This document shows positions 39,948-51,414 of a stretch of 64,000 nucleotides of DNA, piece by piece (position 1 is the first letter of the stretch; every line of letters starts with the position of its first letter). Where the stretch lies: contig NZ_CP018082.1 of the NCBI RefSeq assembly GCF_001886715.1, forward strand, positions 4,526,001 through 4,590,000. Reading direction: 5' to 3'. Origin of the DNA: Nocardia mangyaensis (GTDB lineage Bacteria > Actinomycetota > Actinomycetes > Mycobacteriales > Mycobacteriaceae). The notes beneath the pieces were generated by a model that saw only the letters and a program-made list of their open reading frames with translations, made no database searches and was not told where the DNA came from. A program made the position numbers and the translations under genes.

Positions 39948-41318
39948 GTGGTAGCCACGAATACCCGTCAGACCGCCGACTCGGCCGACGCCGAGGCCGA
40001 CGACGCCGCAACCCCGGCCAAGAAGGCTCCGGCGAAGAAGGCCGCTGCCAAGAAGGCTCCGGCGAAGAAGGCCGCTGCCAAGAAGGCTCCGGCGAAGAAG
40101 GCTGCCGCCAAGAAGGCTCCGGCCAAGAAGGCCGCAGCCAAGAAGGCGACCTCGGGCGAAGGCGGTGAGGAGCAGCTCGAGGACGAGTCGATCGAAATCG
40201 ACGATCTCGGTGACCTCGAAGTCGCCGAGGAAGAGCTCACCGAGGGCGAGGTGATCGTCGAGGAGGTCGCCGACGACACCGCCGAAGCCGCGGACACCGC
40301 CGAGCCCACCGAGAAGGACAAGGCGTCCGGCGATTTCGTGTGGGACGAGGAGGAGTCCGAAGCGCTGCGGCAGGCACGCAAGGACGCCGAACTCACCGCC
40401 TCGGCCGACTCGGTGCGCGCCTACCTCAAGCAGATCGGCAAGGTCGCGCTGCTCAACGCCGAGGAGGAGGTCGAACTCGCCAAGCGGATCGAGGCCGGCC
40501 TGTTCGCGGCGGAGAAGATGCGCGAATTCGCCGAGGCGGGCGAGAAGCTCTCGGTCACCGTCCGACGCGACTTCAACTGGATCGTGCGCGACGGCAACCG
40601 GGCCAAGAACCACCTGCTCGAGGCCAACCTGCGACTGGTCGTCTCGTTGGCCAAGCGCTACACCGGCCGTGGTATGGCGTTCCTGGACCTGATCCAGGAG
40701 GGCAACCTCGGTCTGATCCGCGCGGTCGAGAAGTTCGACTACACCAAGGGTTACAAGTTCTCGACCTACGCGACGTGGTGGATCCGGCAGGCCATCACCC
40801 GCGCCATGGCCGACCAGGCCCGCACCATCCGTATCCCGGTGCACATGGTCGAGGTCATCAACAAGCTCGGTCGCATCCAGCGCGAGCTGCTCCAGGATCT
40901 GGGCCGCGAGCCCACCCCGGAGGAGCTGGCCAAGGAAATGGACATCACGCCGGAGAAGGTCCTCGAAATCCAGCAGTACGCGCGTGAGCCGATTTCGCTG
41001 GACCAGACCATCGGCGACGAGGGCGACAGCCAGCTCGGCGACTTCATCGAAGACTCCGAGGCGGTTGTCGCGGTCGACGCCGTGAGCTTCACCCTGCTGC
41101 AGGATCAGCTGCAGTCGGTGCTCGAGACGCTGTCCGAGCGCGAAGCGGGTGTGGTGCGGTTGCGCTTCGGCCTCACCGACGGTCAGCCGCGCACCCTCGA
41201 CGAGATCGGCCAGGTCTACGGCGTGACGCGTGAGCGCATCCGCCAGATCGAGTCGAAGACGATGAGCAAGCTGCGCCATCCAAGCAGGTCACAGGTCCTG
41301 CGGGACTACCTCGACTAG
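39948..41318 (+). CDS. sigA: Principal RNA polymerase sigma factor SigA
   Basis: The housekeeping sigma-70 factor, 456 residues. The N-terminus has a Lys/Ala/Pro repeat (about 20-68), then an acidic region. Region 1.2 is [27 protein letters not shown]. Region 2 contains [58 protein letters not shown]. Region 4.2 ends [32 protein letters not shown]. The start is GTG 39948 after AAAGGG. A strong terminator hairpin follows the stop. Confidence 0.98.
   Translation: MVATNTRQTADSADAEADDAATPAKKAPAKKAAAKKAPAKKAAAKKAPAKKAAAKKAPAKKAAAKKATSGEGGEEQLEDESIEIDDLGDLEVAEEELTEGEVIVEEVADDTAEAADTAEPTEKDKASGDFVWDEEESEALRQARKDAELTASADSVRAYLKQIGKVALLNAEEEVELAKRIEAGLFAAEKMREFAEAGEKLSVTVRRDFNWIVRDGNRAKNHLLEANLRLVVSLAKRYTGRGMAFLDLIQEGNLGLIRAVEKFDYTKGYKFSTYATWWIRQAITRAMADQARTIRIPVHMVEVINKLGRIQRELLQDLGREPTPEELAKEMDITPEKVLEIQQYAREPISLDQTIGDEGDSQLGDFIEDSEAVVAVDAVSFTLLQDQLQSVLETLSEREAGVVRLRFGLTDGQPRTLDEIGQVYGVTRERIRQIESKTMSKLRHPSRSQVLRDYLD
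40021..40140 (+). repeat. Four tandem 30-base units inside sigA
   Basis: Units start at 40021, 40051, 40081 and 40111. The first two are identical and the others differ by one to three silent or near-silent changes. They encode the Lys-Ala-Pro repeat of the SigA N-terminus. The copy number may vary between strains by slippage. Confidence 0.9.
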
Positions 41319-41333
41319 ATCGAAGAACGCCCA

Positions 41334-41372
41334 GCGAGGCCCGTACCACCGCCACGGTGGTACGGGCCTCGC
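41334..41372 (+). terminator. Terminator hairpin after sigA
   Basis: A perfect 17-bp stem pairs 41334-41350 with 41356-41372 around a five-base loop, starting 15 bases after the sigA stop. There is no T-run, as is common for terminators in this group. Confidence 0.8.
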
Positions 41373-41517
41373 TGCGTGTGATCGCTCCGTGATCAAACCC
41401 ACACCACTGAAATTCGCTGCGAATCACTCGGATTCATGATTGTCACCGTATCGTCACATCCAGTTCTTCGTTCTACCGCCGCCGGTCTGCGGTACTTGGT
41501 TTGAGGGTTTTCGCGGC

Positions 41518-42402
41518 GTGCTCGACATCTATCACTTCAGCTACGGCTGGATCACTCCTGTTCTCGCGTATTTCATGTCGGTCACCGGCTGTCTGCTCGG
41601 GCTGCAATGCGCGGCCAGAGGCCGCAACGCGGTCGAGGGACGGGTCGGCTGGCTCATCGGCGCGGCGATCGCCATCGGCGGCACCGGCATCTGGGTCATG
41701 CATTTCATCGCGATGCTCGGATTCAGCATCCGCGGCACCGAGATCCGCTTCGATGTCCCCCTGACACTGTTCAGCGCGATCACCGCGATGGTGGTCGTCG
41801 GCATCGGCCTGTTCATGGTCAACAAGCCCCAGCCGACGCTGCGGTCACTGCTGGCGGGCGGCACCATCGCCGGTCTCGGCGTGGGCACCATGCACTACTC
41901 GGGCATGCGCGCGATGCGGTCGACGGCGACCGTGGGATACGACCCGGCGATCGTCGCGCTGTCGATCGTGATCGCGGTCGTCGCCTCGATCGTGGCGCTG
42001 TGGTTCACCCTGCGCGTCAAGGGATTCCTCGCGACCGTCGGCGCCGCGATGATCATGGGCGTGGCGGTATGCGGCATGCACTACACCGGCATGGCCGCCA
42101 TGCACGCGCACACCGATCACCACGCCGCACCGCCCACGGGCGCCGCGGCGATGGACCTGCTGGCCCCCCTGATCGGGGTGAGCAGCGTCATCACCATGCT
42201 GGTACTGGTCAGCGTGAGCCTCACCGAGATCGAGAACGAGGAGGCGCTGCCGCGGATGTGGCTGACCTCCCGGCATCGGCCGCAACCGCGCCCAGCCCAG
42301 CCCGCGCCGCCGATTCCCCCGAGGGGCGAGGAGATCGAGTACCGCACCGAGGAGTTGGTCTACGACGGCGTGGGCAGTTGGCCGCGCCGGGTCATCGACT
42401 AG
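41518..42402 (+). CDS. MHYT-domain integral membrane protein
   Basis: About 294 residues with seven or so membrane segments. The MHYT pattern occurs three times: IWVMHFIAML, GTMHYSGMRAM and CGMHYTGMAAMH, whose Met/His residues are thought to bind copper or a gas in related sensors. Unlike many family members it has no attached GGDEF, kinase or other output domain; only a short cytosolic tail follows (about 250-294). I use GTG 41518, after GAGGG; an in-frame ATG at 41440 adds a less plausible leader. It overlaps the convergent DUF952 gene by 11 bases. Confidence 0.88.
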   Translation: MLDIYHFSYGWITPVLAYFMSVTGCLLGLQCAARGRNAVEGRVGWLIGAAIAIGGTGIWVMHFIAMLGFSIRGTEIRFDVPLTLFSAITAMVVVGIGLFMVNKPQPTLRSLLAGGTIAGLGVGTMHYSGMRAMRSTATVGYDPAIVALSIVIAVVASIVALWFTLRVKGFLATVGAAMIMGVAVCGMHYTGMAAMHAHTDHHAAPPTGAAAMDLLAPLIGVSSVITMLVLVSVSLTEIENEEALPRMWLTSRHRPQPRPAQPAPPIPPRGEEIEYRTEELVYDGVGSWPRRVID

Positions 42403-42763
42403 TTCCCCGGTCCGGGGTGCTGAACATGCCGTCAGGACCCGGCAGGTAGGGCCGCACGTCGAGCACCGACGCGCAGGTCAGCGGCGCGTACAAATGCGGG
42501 AACAGCATCGACGCCGGATCGCTCGGCACACCGGGCTCCCACTTCACCTCGCCGGTGAACCGGGCGGGGTCCAGCCACAGCACAACCAGGTCGGTGCGGC
42601 CGGCGAAGAGCCTGTTGGCGGGCAGGTGGACCTGGTCCGGCGTGGACAAGTGCACGAAGCCGCTCTCGGCCAGCGAAGGGGGCCTGCGCTCACCGGCCGG
42701 ACGCGCCTGCTCCCATTCTTGGAAAGTACACAGGTGAACAAGCGTGTGAGTGTCGTATGTCAC
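42392..42763 (-). CDS. DUF952 family protein
   Basis: A 123-residue small cytosolic protein of unknown function. Family features are LVHLCTFQEWEQA at the N-terminus, SLAESGFVHLSTPDQVHLPANRLF in the middle, and LVVLWLDPARFTGEVKWEPG. Start GTG 42763 has GGAG seven bases upstream; an in-frame ATG at 42784 lacks one. The 3' end overlaps the MHYT gene. Confidence 0.88.
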   Translation of the reverse strand: MTYDTHTLVHLCTFQEWEQARPAGERRPPSLAESGFVHLSTPDQVHLPANRLFAGRTDLVVLWLDPARFTGEVKWEPGVPSDPASMLFPHLYAPLTCASVLDVRPYLPGPDGMFSTPDRGTSR

Positions 42764-43166
42764 GGGTAATCTCCGGGTAGACAACAGGTTCGGACGGTCG
42801 AGATCGGGTCATTCAGCGGTCGGGTCGCTCGATTCGGTGGTTAGGCCCGCGAGTAACGGGCAACACCGCAGCGAGCGACATATCGATGAGTGACCAGATC
42901 ATGTGGGAGGTGGCAGATACGGCTCCGCAGGTGTTCGGCGAGTACTCGATACCGGCGACCAGCGGATGTTCGCTTTCAGCGAAACCGCAGGTCGTGTTAT
43001 CGAAAACACAAAGATTCACTTCCGGGAACAAAGCCTGAACCCCGAACGTCTGACAGAGTAGTCGTACCCCTGCTGGGAAGTAGCGGATGCGAGCCTCGTG
43101 GAGTGACCACGGGGCCCACACCTAGGCGAACGGCCACGCAGCGCCGGGAGCCGGGACGGAGGAGTC
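42764..43166. other. Intergenic region with possible ECF-type promoter
   Basis: These 403 relatively AT-rich bases hold a nested inverted repeat at 42835-42868 and the GGGAAC/CGTC pair at 43024-43050. A 102-codon leftward open frame at 42813-43121 has random codon third positions and no recognisable product, so I do not call it. Confidence 0.5.
43024..43050 (+). promoter_or_regulatory. Possible ECF sigma promoter before zinc-ribbon gene
   Basis: GGGAAC (43024-43029), 17 bases, CGTC (43047-43050). The spacing equals that of the sigB promoter in this window. It lies about 115 bases upstream of ATG 43167. Confidence 0.3.
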
Positions 43167-43361
43167 ATGCCAGGAACCCTGACCAGCACCCCACTGACCG
43201 CGGTCGATCGTTGCGATCGTTGCGGGGCGGCTGCCCGAGTGCGTGCCGTTCTTCCCGCGGGTGGCGAATTGCTCTTCTGCCAGCACCACGCGAATGAACA
43301 CATGGATCGTCTGCGCGAGCTCGAAGCCGTGATCGATACGGAATCGGCTCCCGCTCTCTGA
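43167..43361 (+). CDS. DUF7455-like zinc-ribbon protein (64 aa)
   Basis: A small actinobacterial protein with a zinc ribbon formed by CDRCG (about 16-20) and FCQHHANEH (about 38-46). Function unknown. The ATG at 43167 has GGAGGAG two bases before it, a very strong ribosome site. It stands alone between DUF952 and the TetR gene. Confidence 0.85.
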   Translation: MPGTLTSTPLTAVDRCDRCGAAARVRAVLPAGGELLFCQHHANEHMDRLRELEAVIDTESAPAL

Positions 43362-43521
43362 CCACTCCTCGCGTCCGAAACAACAACATCTGACAACAGA
43401 ACATCCCGACAGCGGGCGACCCGGCCAGGGCGCCCGCTGTCGCCGTATCCACGGCCTGCGCGCGGATCCATGCGGCGGATCAGGCGTGGACCAGCGCGGT
43501 GACCGGCGCTCCCGCGAGCGG

Positions 43522-44277
43522 TCAGGAGTCCGCGAGGATGCCGTCGACCAGTGTCGCGACGCCGTAGGCGAAGGCGCCGTCAGGGTCGGCGGGCGCCTGG
43601 TAGTGCTCACCGACCGCCGCGCCGACACGCCCGGCGAGCGGGAATTCCTCGGCCGAGATGAGCTGGATGAGCAGTGGACCGTGCACCCGCCACCAGTCCG
43701 CGTCGCTGAGCTGCGCGGCCGCGCCGGCCGCCGCGACCGCGAGGCGGGCATTGCCGGTGGCGAAGTCGGTGAGCACCGCGATGGCGCGGTCCATCGTCAG
43801 GTCGCTCAGGCCGGCGCCCTCGATGGCGGCCAGCTGGTGCTCGTAGCGGCGCATCCGGGCCGGGCCGAGGACCTGGCGCCACGGTGACACCTCGAGCAGC
43901 CACGGGTGGGCGAGCAACTCGGTGCGGATCCGCTCGGCCACAGCGATCATGCGGTCGCGGATCGGGAGCTCGGCCGGGATGGGGGCGTCCTCGGCGGCGA
44001 CCGCGTCCACCATGAGCACCACCAGGGCTTCCTTGCTCGGCACGTAGGTGTAGATGCTCATCGCGCGCACGCCGAGCTGGGCGGCGACCGCGCGGATCGT
44101 GAGCTTGGCGATGCCGTCGCGATCGGCCAGCGCGATGCCTGCCGCCACCACGGCGTCGACCGTGAGACCGGGCTTCGGACCCCGCGCGCCCGGCTTGGCG
44201 GGCACGTGGTGGCGCCACAGGAGTTCGAGGATCCGGCTGGCCTGCGCGGTGGATTTCTCGTCGCCGTCGGTGGGCAC
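43522..44277 (-). CDS. TetR-family transcriptional regulator
   Basis: A 251-residue one-component repressor. The DNA-binding helices are at about 40-90 (LTVDAVVAAGIALADRDGIAKLTIRAVAAQLGVRAMSIYTYVPSKEALVVLMVDAV), and the C-terminal ligand domain is of the TetR_C type. I use GTG 44277, which follows AAGGCAGG; further upstream in-frame codons have poor context. It is divergent from the SNF2 helicase gene with a palindromic stretch between, so it probably controls itself and perhaps that gene. Confidence 0.88.
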   Translation of the reverse strand: MPTDGDEKSTAQASRILELLWRHHVPAKPGARGPKPGLTVDAVVAAGIALADRDGIAKLTIRAVAAQLGVRAMSIYTYVPSKEALVVLMVDAVAAEDAPIPAELPIRDRMIAVAERIRTELLAHPWLLEVSPWRQVLGPARMRRYEHQLAAIEGAGLSDLTMDRAIAVLTDFATGNARLAVAAAGAAAQLSDADWWRVHGPLLIQLISAEEFPLAGRVGAAVGEHYQAPADPDGAFAYGVATLVDGILADS

Positions 44278-44300
44278 GAACCTGCCTTTCTGGCACACGG

Positions 44301-44329
44301 GAACAAACTCAGTACAGTGTACGTTGTTC
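44301..44329. promoter_or_regulatory. Possible TetR operator
   Basis: The palindrome GTACAGTGTAC (44312-44322) is flanked by GAACAA (44301-44306) and TTGTTC (44324-44329) in the divergent region between the TetR gene and the SNF2 gene. Confidence 0.4.
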
Positions 44330-44362
44330 GGTTGTTCGTGCCGCCCATCTGAGGAGACCGTT

Positions 44363-46254
<1,892 letters not shown>

Positions 46255-46255
<1 letters not shown>

Positions 46256-46803
46256 TGGCCGACAACGAATTCGGGTACACCGCGTGGGGCCGGGACTGGG
46301 TTCGGCTGGCCGAGCCGATCCGCCAGGCCCGCCCCGAACCGCTGCTGCCCCGAGCTCGCAGCATCGCCCGCAATCACGGCGTGCGCACCGAGATAGAGGC
46401 GCGGACGGTGCGCGCGCATCTGCATCGCGGTGGCCAGGCTTCGATCGCCCATGTGGAGGTGGCCCCGCTGACGCGCGGCGCGGTCACCGCGATCGCGCGG
46501 ACCATCCCCGATCCCCGGGTGCTCACCGACGGGATGCACCGGGCCCTGCTCGACGCCGGACACTCCCCCGCGCCGACTCTGGTCAGCACCGACTGCTCGT
46601 GTCCGGCCCGGACCGACCGGTGTGTACACGTGCTGGCGGTGCTGTACGCGATCGCCTGGCAGGTGGACGAGAACCCACGCCTGGCACTGGAATTGCAGGG
46701 CTTCTTCGACACCACCGCCGACACAGACGTCCCCGTCGCCGAGGCGCGCTGGACCAGCCTGCACTCCCTCGACCCGTCGAAGTTCTTCACCACCGCGCAC
46801 TGA
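46255..46803 (+). CDS. SWIM zinc-finger protein
   Basis: A 182-residue protein. The SWIM motif is DCSCPARTDRCVHVLAVLYA (CxC then CxH, about 118-137), a zinc site seen in partners of SNF2 helicases. The N-terminus TAWGRDWVRLAEPI is typical of these small companions. The ATG overlaps the helicase stop (TGATG), so the two are translationally coupled and probably form one DNA-acting complex. Confidence 0.9.
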
Positions 46804-46827
46804 GCCACCCACTACCCGCGCATCGGC

Positions 46828-46862
46828 CCGACGGGCACCGCGACCCTTGCGGTGCCCGTCGG
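46828..46862. terminator. Bidirectional terminator hairpin
   Basis: A perfect 14-bp stem pairs 46828-46841 with 46849-46862 around a seven-base loop, exactly between the convergent SWIM and SDR genes. Confidence 0.75.
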
Positions 46863-46866
46863 ACGA

Positions 46867-47604
46867 TCACGCGTTGGTGCCGCCGTCGACGGTGAAGAAC
46901 GCGCCGGTGATCGACCGGCCCGCCGGACCGGCCAGGAACGCGACGGTCTCGGCGATGTCCTCGGGCGTGCCGAAGCGGCCGAGCGCGGTCAGGTCGCGTT
47001 GTCCGGCCGCGTCGGCGGCGTCCGCGGGGTTCATGTCGGTGTCGGTGGATCCGGGCTGGATCAGGTTGACGGTGATTCCCCGTGGACCCAGTTCCCGGGC
47101 AAGGGCTTTGGTGTAGCCATTGAGCGCGGACTTGCTCAGGTTGTACAGCGACAGGCCGCCGAAGGGCGCGTGCTCGGCCAGGTTGGTGCCGATCGAGATG
47201 ATCCGCCCGCCCTCGCCCAGATGCAGCAGCGCCGCCTGGCCCGCGACGAACGCGGCACGGGCGTGGATGTTCAGCGCCTGATCGATCTCGTCGAGGGTGA
47301 ACTCCGCGTAAGGCTTGGCCGGGAAGATGCCCGCGTTGTTCACCAGCACGTTCAGCCCGCCGAGTTCCCGCGCGGTCCGTTCCACGGCGGCGACGACCTC
47401 GGCGGCGTCGGCGCTGTCGGCTCGGATCGGCAGCGCGCGCCTGCCGAGGGCCTCGATGTCGGCGGCGACCGATTTCGCGGCGGTTTCGTCACGCTGGTAG
47501 GTCAGCGCCACGTCGGCGCCCGCGGCAGCCAGGCGGCGCGCGATGGCCGCGCCGATCCCCCGGCTGCCGCCGGTCACCAGTGCCACGGTGTCCGTGCTCG
47601 TCAT
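46867..47604 (-). CDS. Short-chain dehydrogenase/reductase
   Basis: A 245-residue NAD(P)-dependent oxidoreductase. The cofactor motif TGGSRGIG is at about 11-18, NNAG at 89-92, and the catalytic Ser137, Tyr154 and Lys158 are present (SIGTN; LYNLSKSA). The substrate is unknown. I use ATG 47604, eight bases after GGGAG; GTG/ATG codons further upstream lack context. It is divergent from a TetR regulator, which likely represses it. Confidence 0.92.
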   Translation of the reverse strand: MTSTDTVALVTGGSRGIGAAIARRLAAAGADVALTYQRDETAAKSVAADIEALGRRALPIRADSADAAEVVAAVERTARELGGLNVLVNNAGIFPAKPYAEFTLDEIDQALNIHARAAFVAGQAALLHLGEGGRIISIGTNLAEHAPFGGLSLYNLSKSALNGYTKALARELGPRGITVNLIQPGSTDTDMNPADAADAAGQRDLTALGRFGTPEDIAETVAFLAGPAGRSITGAFFTVDGGTNA

Positions 47605-47665
47605 CAGGCATGCTCCCATTTTGTAGTAGTCGATACATAAATAGGGAATCGCAGGGCGGTCGGCA

Positions 47666-47691
47666 TGTCAATAGTTTTTTATCGTTTGACA
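47666..47691. promoter_or_regulatory. Possible TetR operator in SDR/TetR divergent region
   Basis: TGTCAA (47666-47671) and TTGACA (47686-47691) form an inverted repeat around an unusually AT-rich 14-base centre, between the divergent SDR and TetR genes. Confidence 0.4.
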
Positions 47692-47753
47692 CAGAATTGC
47701 TGGAGCGCACCGACGCGCGGTAAGTTTCAGCGATCAGCACAGAGAGGATTCCC

Positions 47754-48356
47754 ATGGCAGATCGCGGCCGCCCCCGCGGTTTCGACCGCGATCTCGCCCT
47801 GCGGCGCGCCATGGAGGTGTTCTGGGAACGCGGCTACGACAGCGCGTCGATGACCGATCTCACCACCGCCATGGGCATCAACTCCCCCAGCCTCTACGCG
47901 GCCTTCGGCGACAAGGAAGCCCTGTTCCGGGCGGCAGTGGACCTCTACTCCCGCACCGAAGGCGGCCACACTGCCCGTGCCTTGCGCGCGGAACCCACCG
48001 CCTACGCCGCCATCGAGGCGATGCTGCGCGACAACGTGACCGCCTACACCGACCCCGGACGGCCGAGCGGCTGCATGGTCGTGCTCGCGGGCGCGACCTA
48101 CGCCACCCGGACCGCGCCGATCCGGCAGTTCCTCGTCGAGGCGCGCCGCGAGACCGGCGAGGACATCCGCGCCCGGCTCGAACGCGGGGTCATCGAAGGC
48201 GATCTGGCGCCGGACACCGACACGGCCGCACTGGCCTCGTTCTACAGCACCGTGCTCTACGGACTGTCCATCCAGGCCAGAGACGGCGTGGGCCAGGCCG
48301 AGCTCAGCGCGGCGGTCGACAGCGCGCTGCGGGTGCTGGCCGCGGTGGTGCGCTAG
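47754..48356 (+). CDS. TetR-family transcriptional regulator
   Basis: A 200-residue repressor. The helix-turn-helix is at about 10-55 (LALRRAMEVFWERGYDSASMTDLTTAMGINSPSLYAAFGDKEALFRAAV), and the C-terminal domain resembles the TetR_C group that controls oxidoreductases. ATG 47754 follows AGAGGATT. It is divergent from the SDR gene and overlaps the convergent helicase gene by four bases at the stop codons. Confidence 0.92.
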   Translation: MADRGRPRGFDRDLALRRAMEVFWERGYDSASMTDLTTAMGINSPSLYAAFGDKEALFRAAVDLYSRTEGGHTARALRAEPTAYAAIEAMLRDNVTAYTDPGRPSGCMVVLAGATYATRTAPIRQFLVEARRETGEDIRARLERGVIEGDLAPDTDTAALASFYSTVLYGLSIQARDGVGQAELSAAVDSALRVLAAVVR

Positions 48357-50116
48357 TGCTTGCGCAGGGCGGCGATGCGCTCGACGAGCTGATCGGCGGT
48401 CGCCAGGGCCGTCGGCGGACCACCGCACTCCCTGCGCAGTTCGCCGTGGATCACCCCGTGCGGTTTGCCGGTGCGGTGATGGTGCATGGCGACCAAACTG
48501 TTGAGTTCACGACGTAGCTCGCCCAGCTTGTCGGCGGTGGCGACGCGTTCGGCGACCGCGGCGGGCTGGGGCGCGGTGACCACCTGGGTGCTGCGATCGG
48601 TCAGCTGCCGGGTCTGGCGGTCACGCAGCAGCGCGCGCATCTGCTCGGCGTCGAGCAGCCCGGGGATACCGAGGTAGTCGGCCTCTTCGTCGCTGCCGGC
48701 GATGGTGGCGGTGCCGAAGGAGGACCCGTCGTAGATCACCTGGTCGAGTTCGGCGTCGGCGGCGAGGGCAACGAAGGACTTCTCCTCCTCGCCGGGCTCG
48801 TCCTTGGTCTTGTTGGCGTCGATCAACAGCTCGTCGTCGAGCGCGTTCTTCTCGCGGTGCGGCTTGCCGATGACGTGGTCACGCTGCAGTTCCAGCTGGG
48901 CGGCCAGGTCGAGCAACACCGGGACCGAGGGCAGGAACACACTCGCGGTCTCGCCCGGCCTACGGGCACGCACGAACCGGCCGATCGCCTGGGCGAAGTA
49001 CAACGGGGTCGAGGCACTGGTCGCGTACACGCCGACGGCCAGGCGCGGGACGTCGACGCCCTCGGACACCATGCGCACCGCCACCATCCACGGCTGGGTG
49101 CCCTCGGCGAACTCGCCGATGCGCTGGGAGGACTGCGGGTCGTCGGACAGCACCACCGCGGGCCGCTCGCCCGAGATGTGTTCGAGCAGTTCGGCGTAGT
49201 CGCGGGCACGTTCCTGGTCGGTGGCGATCACCAGGCCGCCCGCGTCGGGGATACCGGAGGCGCGCAGCTGGCGCAGCCGGGTGTCGGCCGCGCGCAGCAC
49301 CGCCGAGATCCAGTCGCCGGCCGGGTCGAGCGCGGTGCGCCAGGCGCGCGCGGTCTGCTCGGCGCTGAGCGGTTCGCCCAGGCGGGCGGTGTGTTCCTCG
49401 CCCGCGCTGTCGCGCCAGTGCGCGTCACCGGAGTAGGCCAGGAACACCACCGGACGCACAACGCCGTCGGCGAGGGCGTCGGCGTAGCCGTAGGAGTGGT
49501 CGGCACGCGAGCGCGGGAAGCCCGATTCGTCGGGCTCGTAGGTGACGAACGGGATCTTCGAATCGTCGCTGCGGAACGGGGTTCCGGTGAGCGCGAGCCG
49601 CCGGGTCGCGTCACCGAAGGCTTCCTCGGTGGCCTCACCCCAGGTCTTGGCATCGCCCGCGTGGTGGATCTCGTCGAGGATGACCAGCGTGCGACGGTTC
49701 TCGGTGCGCACCCGATGCCGGGTGGGATGCGCGGCAACCTGGGCGTAGGTCACCACCACGCCGTGATAGTCCCCGGAGGTACCGCCGGTGGAGTTGGAGA
49801 AGCGCGAGTCGAGCTGGATGCCCGAGCGGGCGGCCGAGGCGGCCCACTGGTGCTTGAGATGTTCGGTGGGGGCGATCACGGTGATCTGATCCACCGTGCG
49901 ATCGGCCAGCAACTCGGCGGCAACCCGCAGCGCGAAGGTGGTCTTGCCCGCGCCAGGAGTCGCGACCGCGAGGAAGTCGCGTGGTCGGGTGGCCAGGTAC
50001 TTCGTCAGGGCGCGACGCTGCCAGGCACGCAGGGAACCCCCCGACGCACCTCCCGCGGCCGTCTCGCCCGGTGTACCCGCATCCTTCGCCGCAGCGGCGC
50101 CACCCGACCCAGTCAC
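48353..50116 (-). CDS. DEAD/DEAH-box helicase
   Basis: A 587-residue superfamily 2 helicase with XPB/RadD-like order. Motif I is [11 protein letters not shown] near 52, motif II DEIHH near 150, motif [17 protein letters not shown] near 176, and the second lobe has [24 protein letters not shown] and [13 protein letters not shown]. The C-terminal about 150 residues are helical and probably bind nucleic acid or a partner. The start is GTG 50116, placed by a TAGGGT box seven bases before it. Role in DNA repair is a guess from fold. Confidence 0.88.
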   Translation of the reverse strand: MTGSGGAAAAKDAGTPGETAAGGASGGSLRAWQRRALTKYLATRPRDFLAVATPGAGKTTFALRVAAELLADRTVDQITVIAPTEHLKHQWAASAARSGIQLDSRFSNSTGGTSGDYHGVVVTYAQVAAHPTRHRVRTENRRTLVILDEIHHAGDAKTWGEATEEAFGDATRRLALTGTPFRSDDSKIPFVTYEPDESGFPRSRADHSYGYADALADGVVRPVVFLAYSGDAHWRDSAGEEHTARLGEPLSAEQTARAWRTALDPAGDWISAVLRAADTRLRQLRASGIPDAGGLVIATDQERARDYAELLEHISGERPAVVLSDDPQSSQRIGEFAEGTQPWMVAVRMVSEGVDVPRLAVGVYATSASTPLYFAQAIGRFVRARRPGETASVFLPSVPVLLDLAAQLELQRDHVIGKPHREKNALDDELLIDANKTKDEPGEEEKSFVALAADAELDQVIYDGSSFGTATIAGSDEEADYLGIPGLLDAEQMRALLRDRQTRQLTDRSTQVVTAPQPAAVAERVATADKLGELRRELNSLVAMHHHRTGKPHGVIHGELRRECGGPPTALATADQLVERIAALRKH

Positions 50117-50123
50117 GCAGACG

Positions 50124-50129
50124 ACCCTA
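50124..50129 (-). promoter_or_regulatory. -10 box (TAGGGT) for leaderless helicase gene
   Basis: TAGGGT on the minus strand is followed by seven bases and GTG 50116. Confidence 0.4.
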
Positions 50130-50283
50130 GCCGCCCGGCACGGCGTGTCGCCAAACCGACGCGACACGGGCGACCGGCATCACAAACCTGCCCGAGGTCA
50201 CCGCCCATTTACCTGTTACCCCACGACACGATGCCCGGCCCGCGCCACACGGACCGCGTTCGTGCGAGATGCTTGACAGCGAG

Positions 50284-51414
50284 ATGAGCAACGATCAGGT
50301 CCGGGCAGCCGACGCGGCACCCCCGCCGCAGACGTCCCCGCCCAGCGGTCCTGCCGTGCCGCCCGCAGTACCGCCACGGGCAGCCGGGCAACGTCCCCGC
50401 GAACACGCCCGGTGGGTGCGCTGGCTCGCGTCGGCGTGGCGGCTGGTGGTCCGGGTGGCGCAGAAGTGCTGGAACGACTCGATCTTCACCAAGTCCGCGG
50501 CCGCCGCGTTCTGGCAGACGCTGTCGCTGGCACCGCTGCTGCTCGGGCTGCTGGGCAGCCTCGGCTATGTGGGCGGGCTGTTCGGGCCGGACACGGTGGA
50601 GATCGTCGAGGCCAAGATCATCGCGTTCAGCCGCGAGTTCTTCAGTCCCTCCGTGGTGTCGGACCTGATCGAGCCGACCGTCGACGATGTACTCGGCCGC
50701 GGGCGCGGCGCGCTGGTGTCGGTGGGCTTCGTGCTGTCGCTGTGGGCGGGGTCCTCGGCCATGTCGACCTTCGTCGACGCCATCGTGGAGGCCCACGATC
50801 AGCAGGACGCGCGGCATCCGGTCTGGCAGCGGATCTTCGCGCTGTTGCTGTACGTGCAGTTCCTGGTGGCCGCGGTGCTGATCCTGCCGGTGATCGCGCT
50901 GGGGCCGACGCGGATCGGGCAGGCGCTGCCCGACACGTGGCGCGAGCCCGGACTCCGGCTGGTCGACACGTTCTACTACCCGATCGTCGGGCTGTTGCTG
51001 ATCGTCGGGCTGACCACGCTCTACAAGCTGGCCCTGCACAAGACCCTGCCCTGGCACCGGCTGTTCTGCGGCGCGCTGGTGGCCGGAGTGTTCTTCATGG
51101 GCGCCAGCGACCTGCTGCGCCGCTACCTGTCCTCGGTCACCGCCACCGGAGTGAGCTATGGCGCGCTCGCCACGCCGATCGCGTTCCTGCTGTTCACCTA
51201 TTTCCTCGGCTTCGCGGTGATCCTCGGCGCGGAGTTCAACGCCGCCGTGCAGGAGTTCTGGCCCGCCCGGGCCACCAGGATCGAGCAGGTCAAGAAGTGG
51301 CTGGCCAAGGTTCGCGCCGACGACGAGCACGGCGAAAAAGCCGACGCCTCACCGGAGGCGCCGACCTCGTCGACCACGGAACCCGCTCAGTCGCCCTTGC
51401 GCAAACCCTCGTAG
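50284..51414 (+). CDS. YihY/BrkB-family membrane protein
   Basis: About 376 residues with six membrane segments from about 80 to 325 (for example FLVAAVLILPVIALGPTRIG and IAFLLFTYFLGFAVILGAEFNAAVQE, the latter a family signature). The N-terminus is proline-rich and the C-terminus charged, both probably cytosolic. Function is unsettled; the older RNase BN name is not supported. I use ATG 50284 (MSNDQ), though ATG 50269 is in frame. It is convergent with and overlaps the DUF3039 gene by 28 bases. Confidence 0.88.
   Translation: MSNDQVRAADAAPPPQTSPPSGPAVPPAVPPRAAGQRPREHARWVRWLASAWRLVVRVAQKCWNDSIFTKSAAAAFWQTLSLAPLLLGLLGSLGYVGGLFGPDTVEIVEAKIIAFSREFFSPSVVSDLIEPTVDDVLGRGRGALVSVGFVLSLWAGSSAMSTFVDAIVEAHDQQDARHPVWQRIFALLLYVQFLVAAVLILPVIALGPTRIGQALPDTWREPGLRLVDTFYYPIVGLLLIVGLTTLYKLALHKTLPWHRLFCGALVAGVFFMGASDLLRRYLSSVTATGVSYGALATPIAFLLFTYFLGFAVILGAEFNAAVQEFWPARATRIEQVKKWLAKVRADDEHGEKADASPEAPTSSTTEPAQSPLRKPS

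Noticed and set aside
40021..40140. Regular 30-base repeats, CRISPR-like at first sight
   Set aside because: No spacers; the repeats are contiguous and in frame within sigA.
42813..43121. 102-codon leftward open frame in the gap before the zinc-ribbon gene
   Set aside because: Third codon positions are not GC-biased as in the real genes here, there is no ribosome site, and the product is unrecognised. It also overlaps the candidate ECF promoter.
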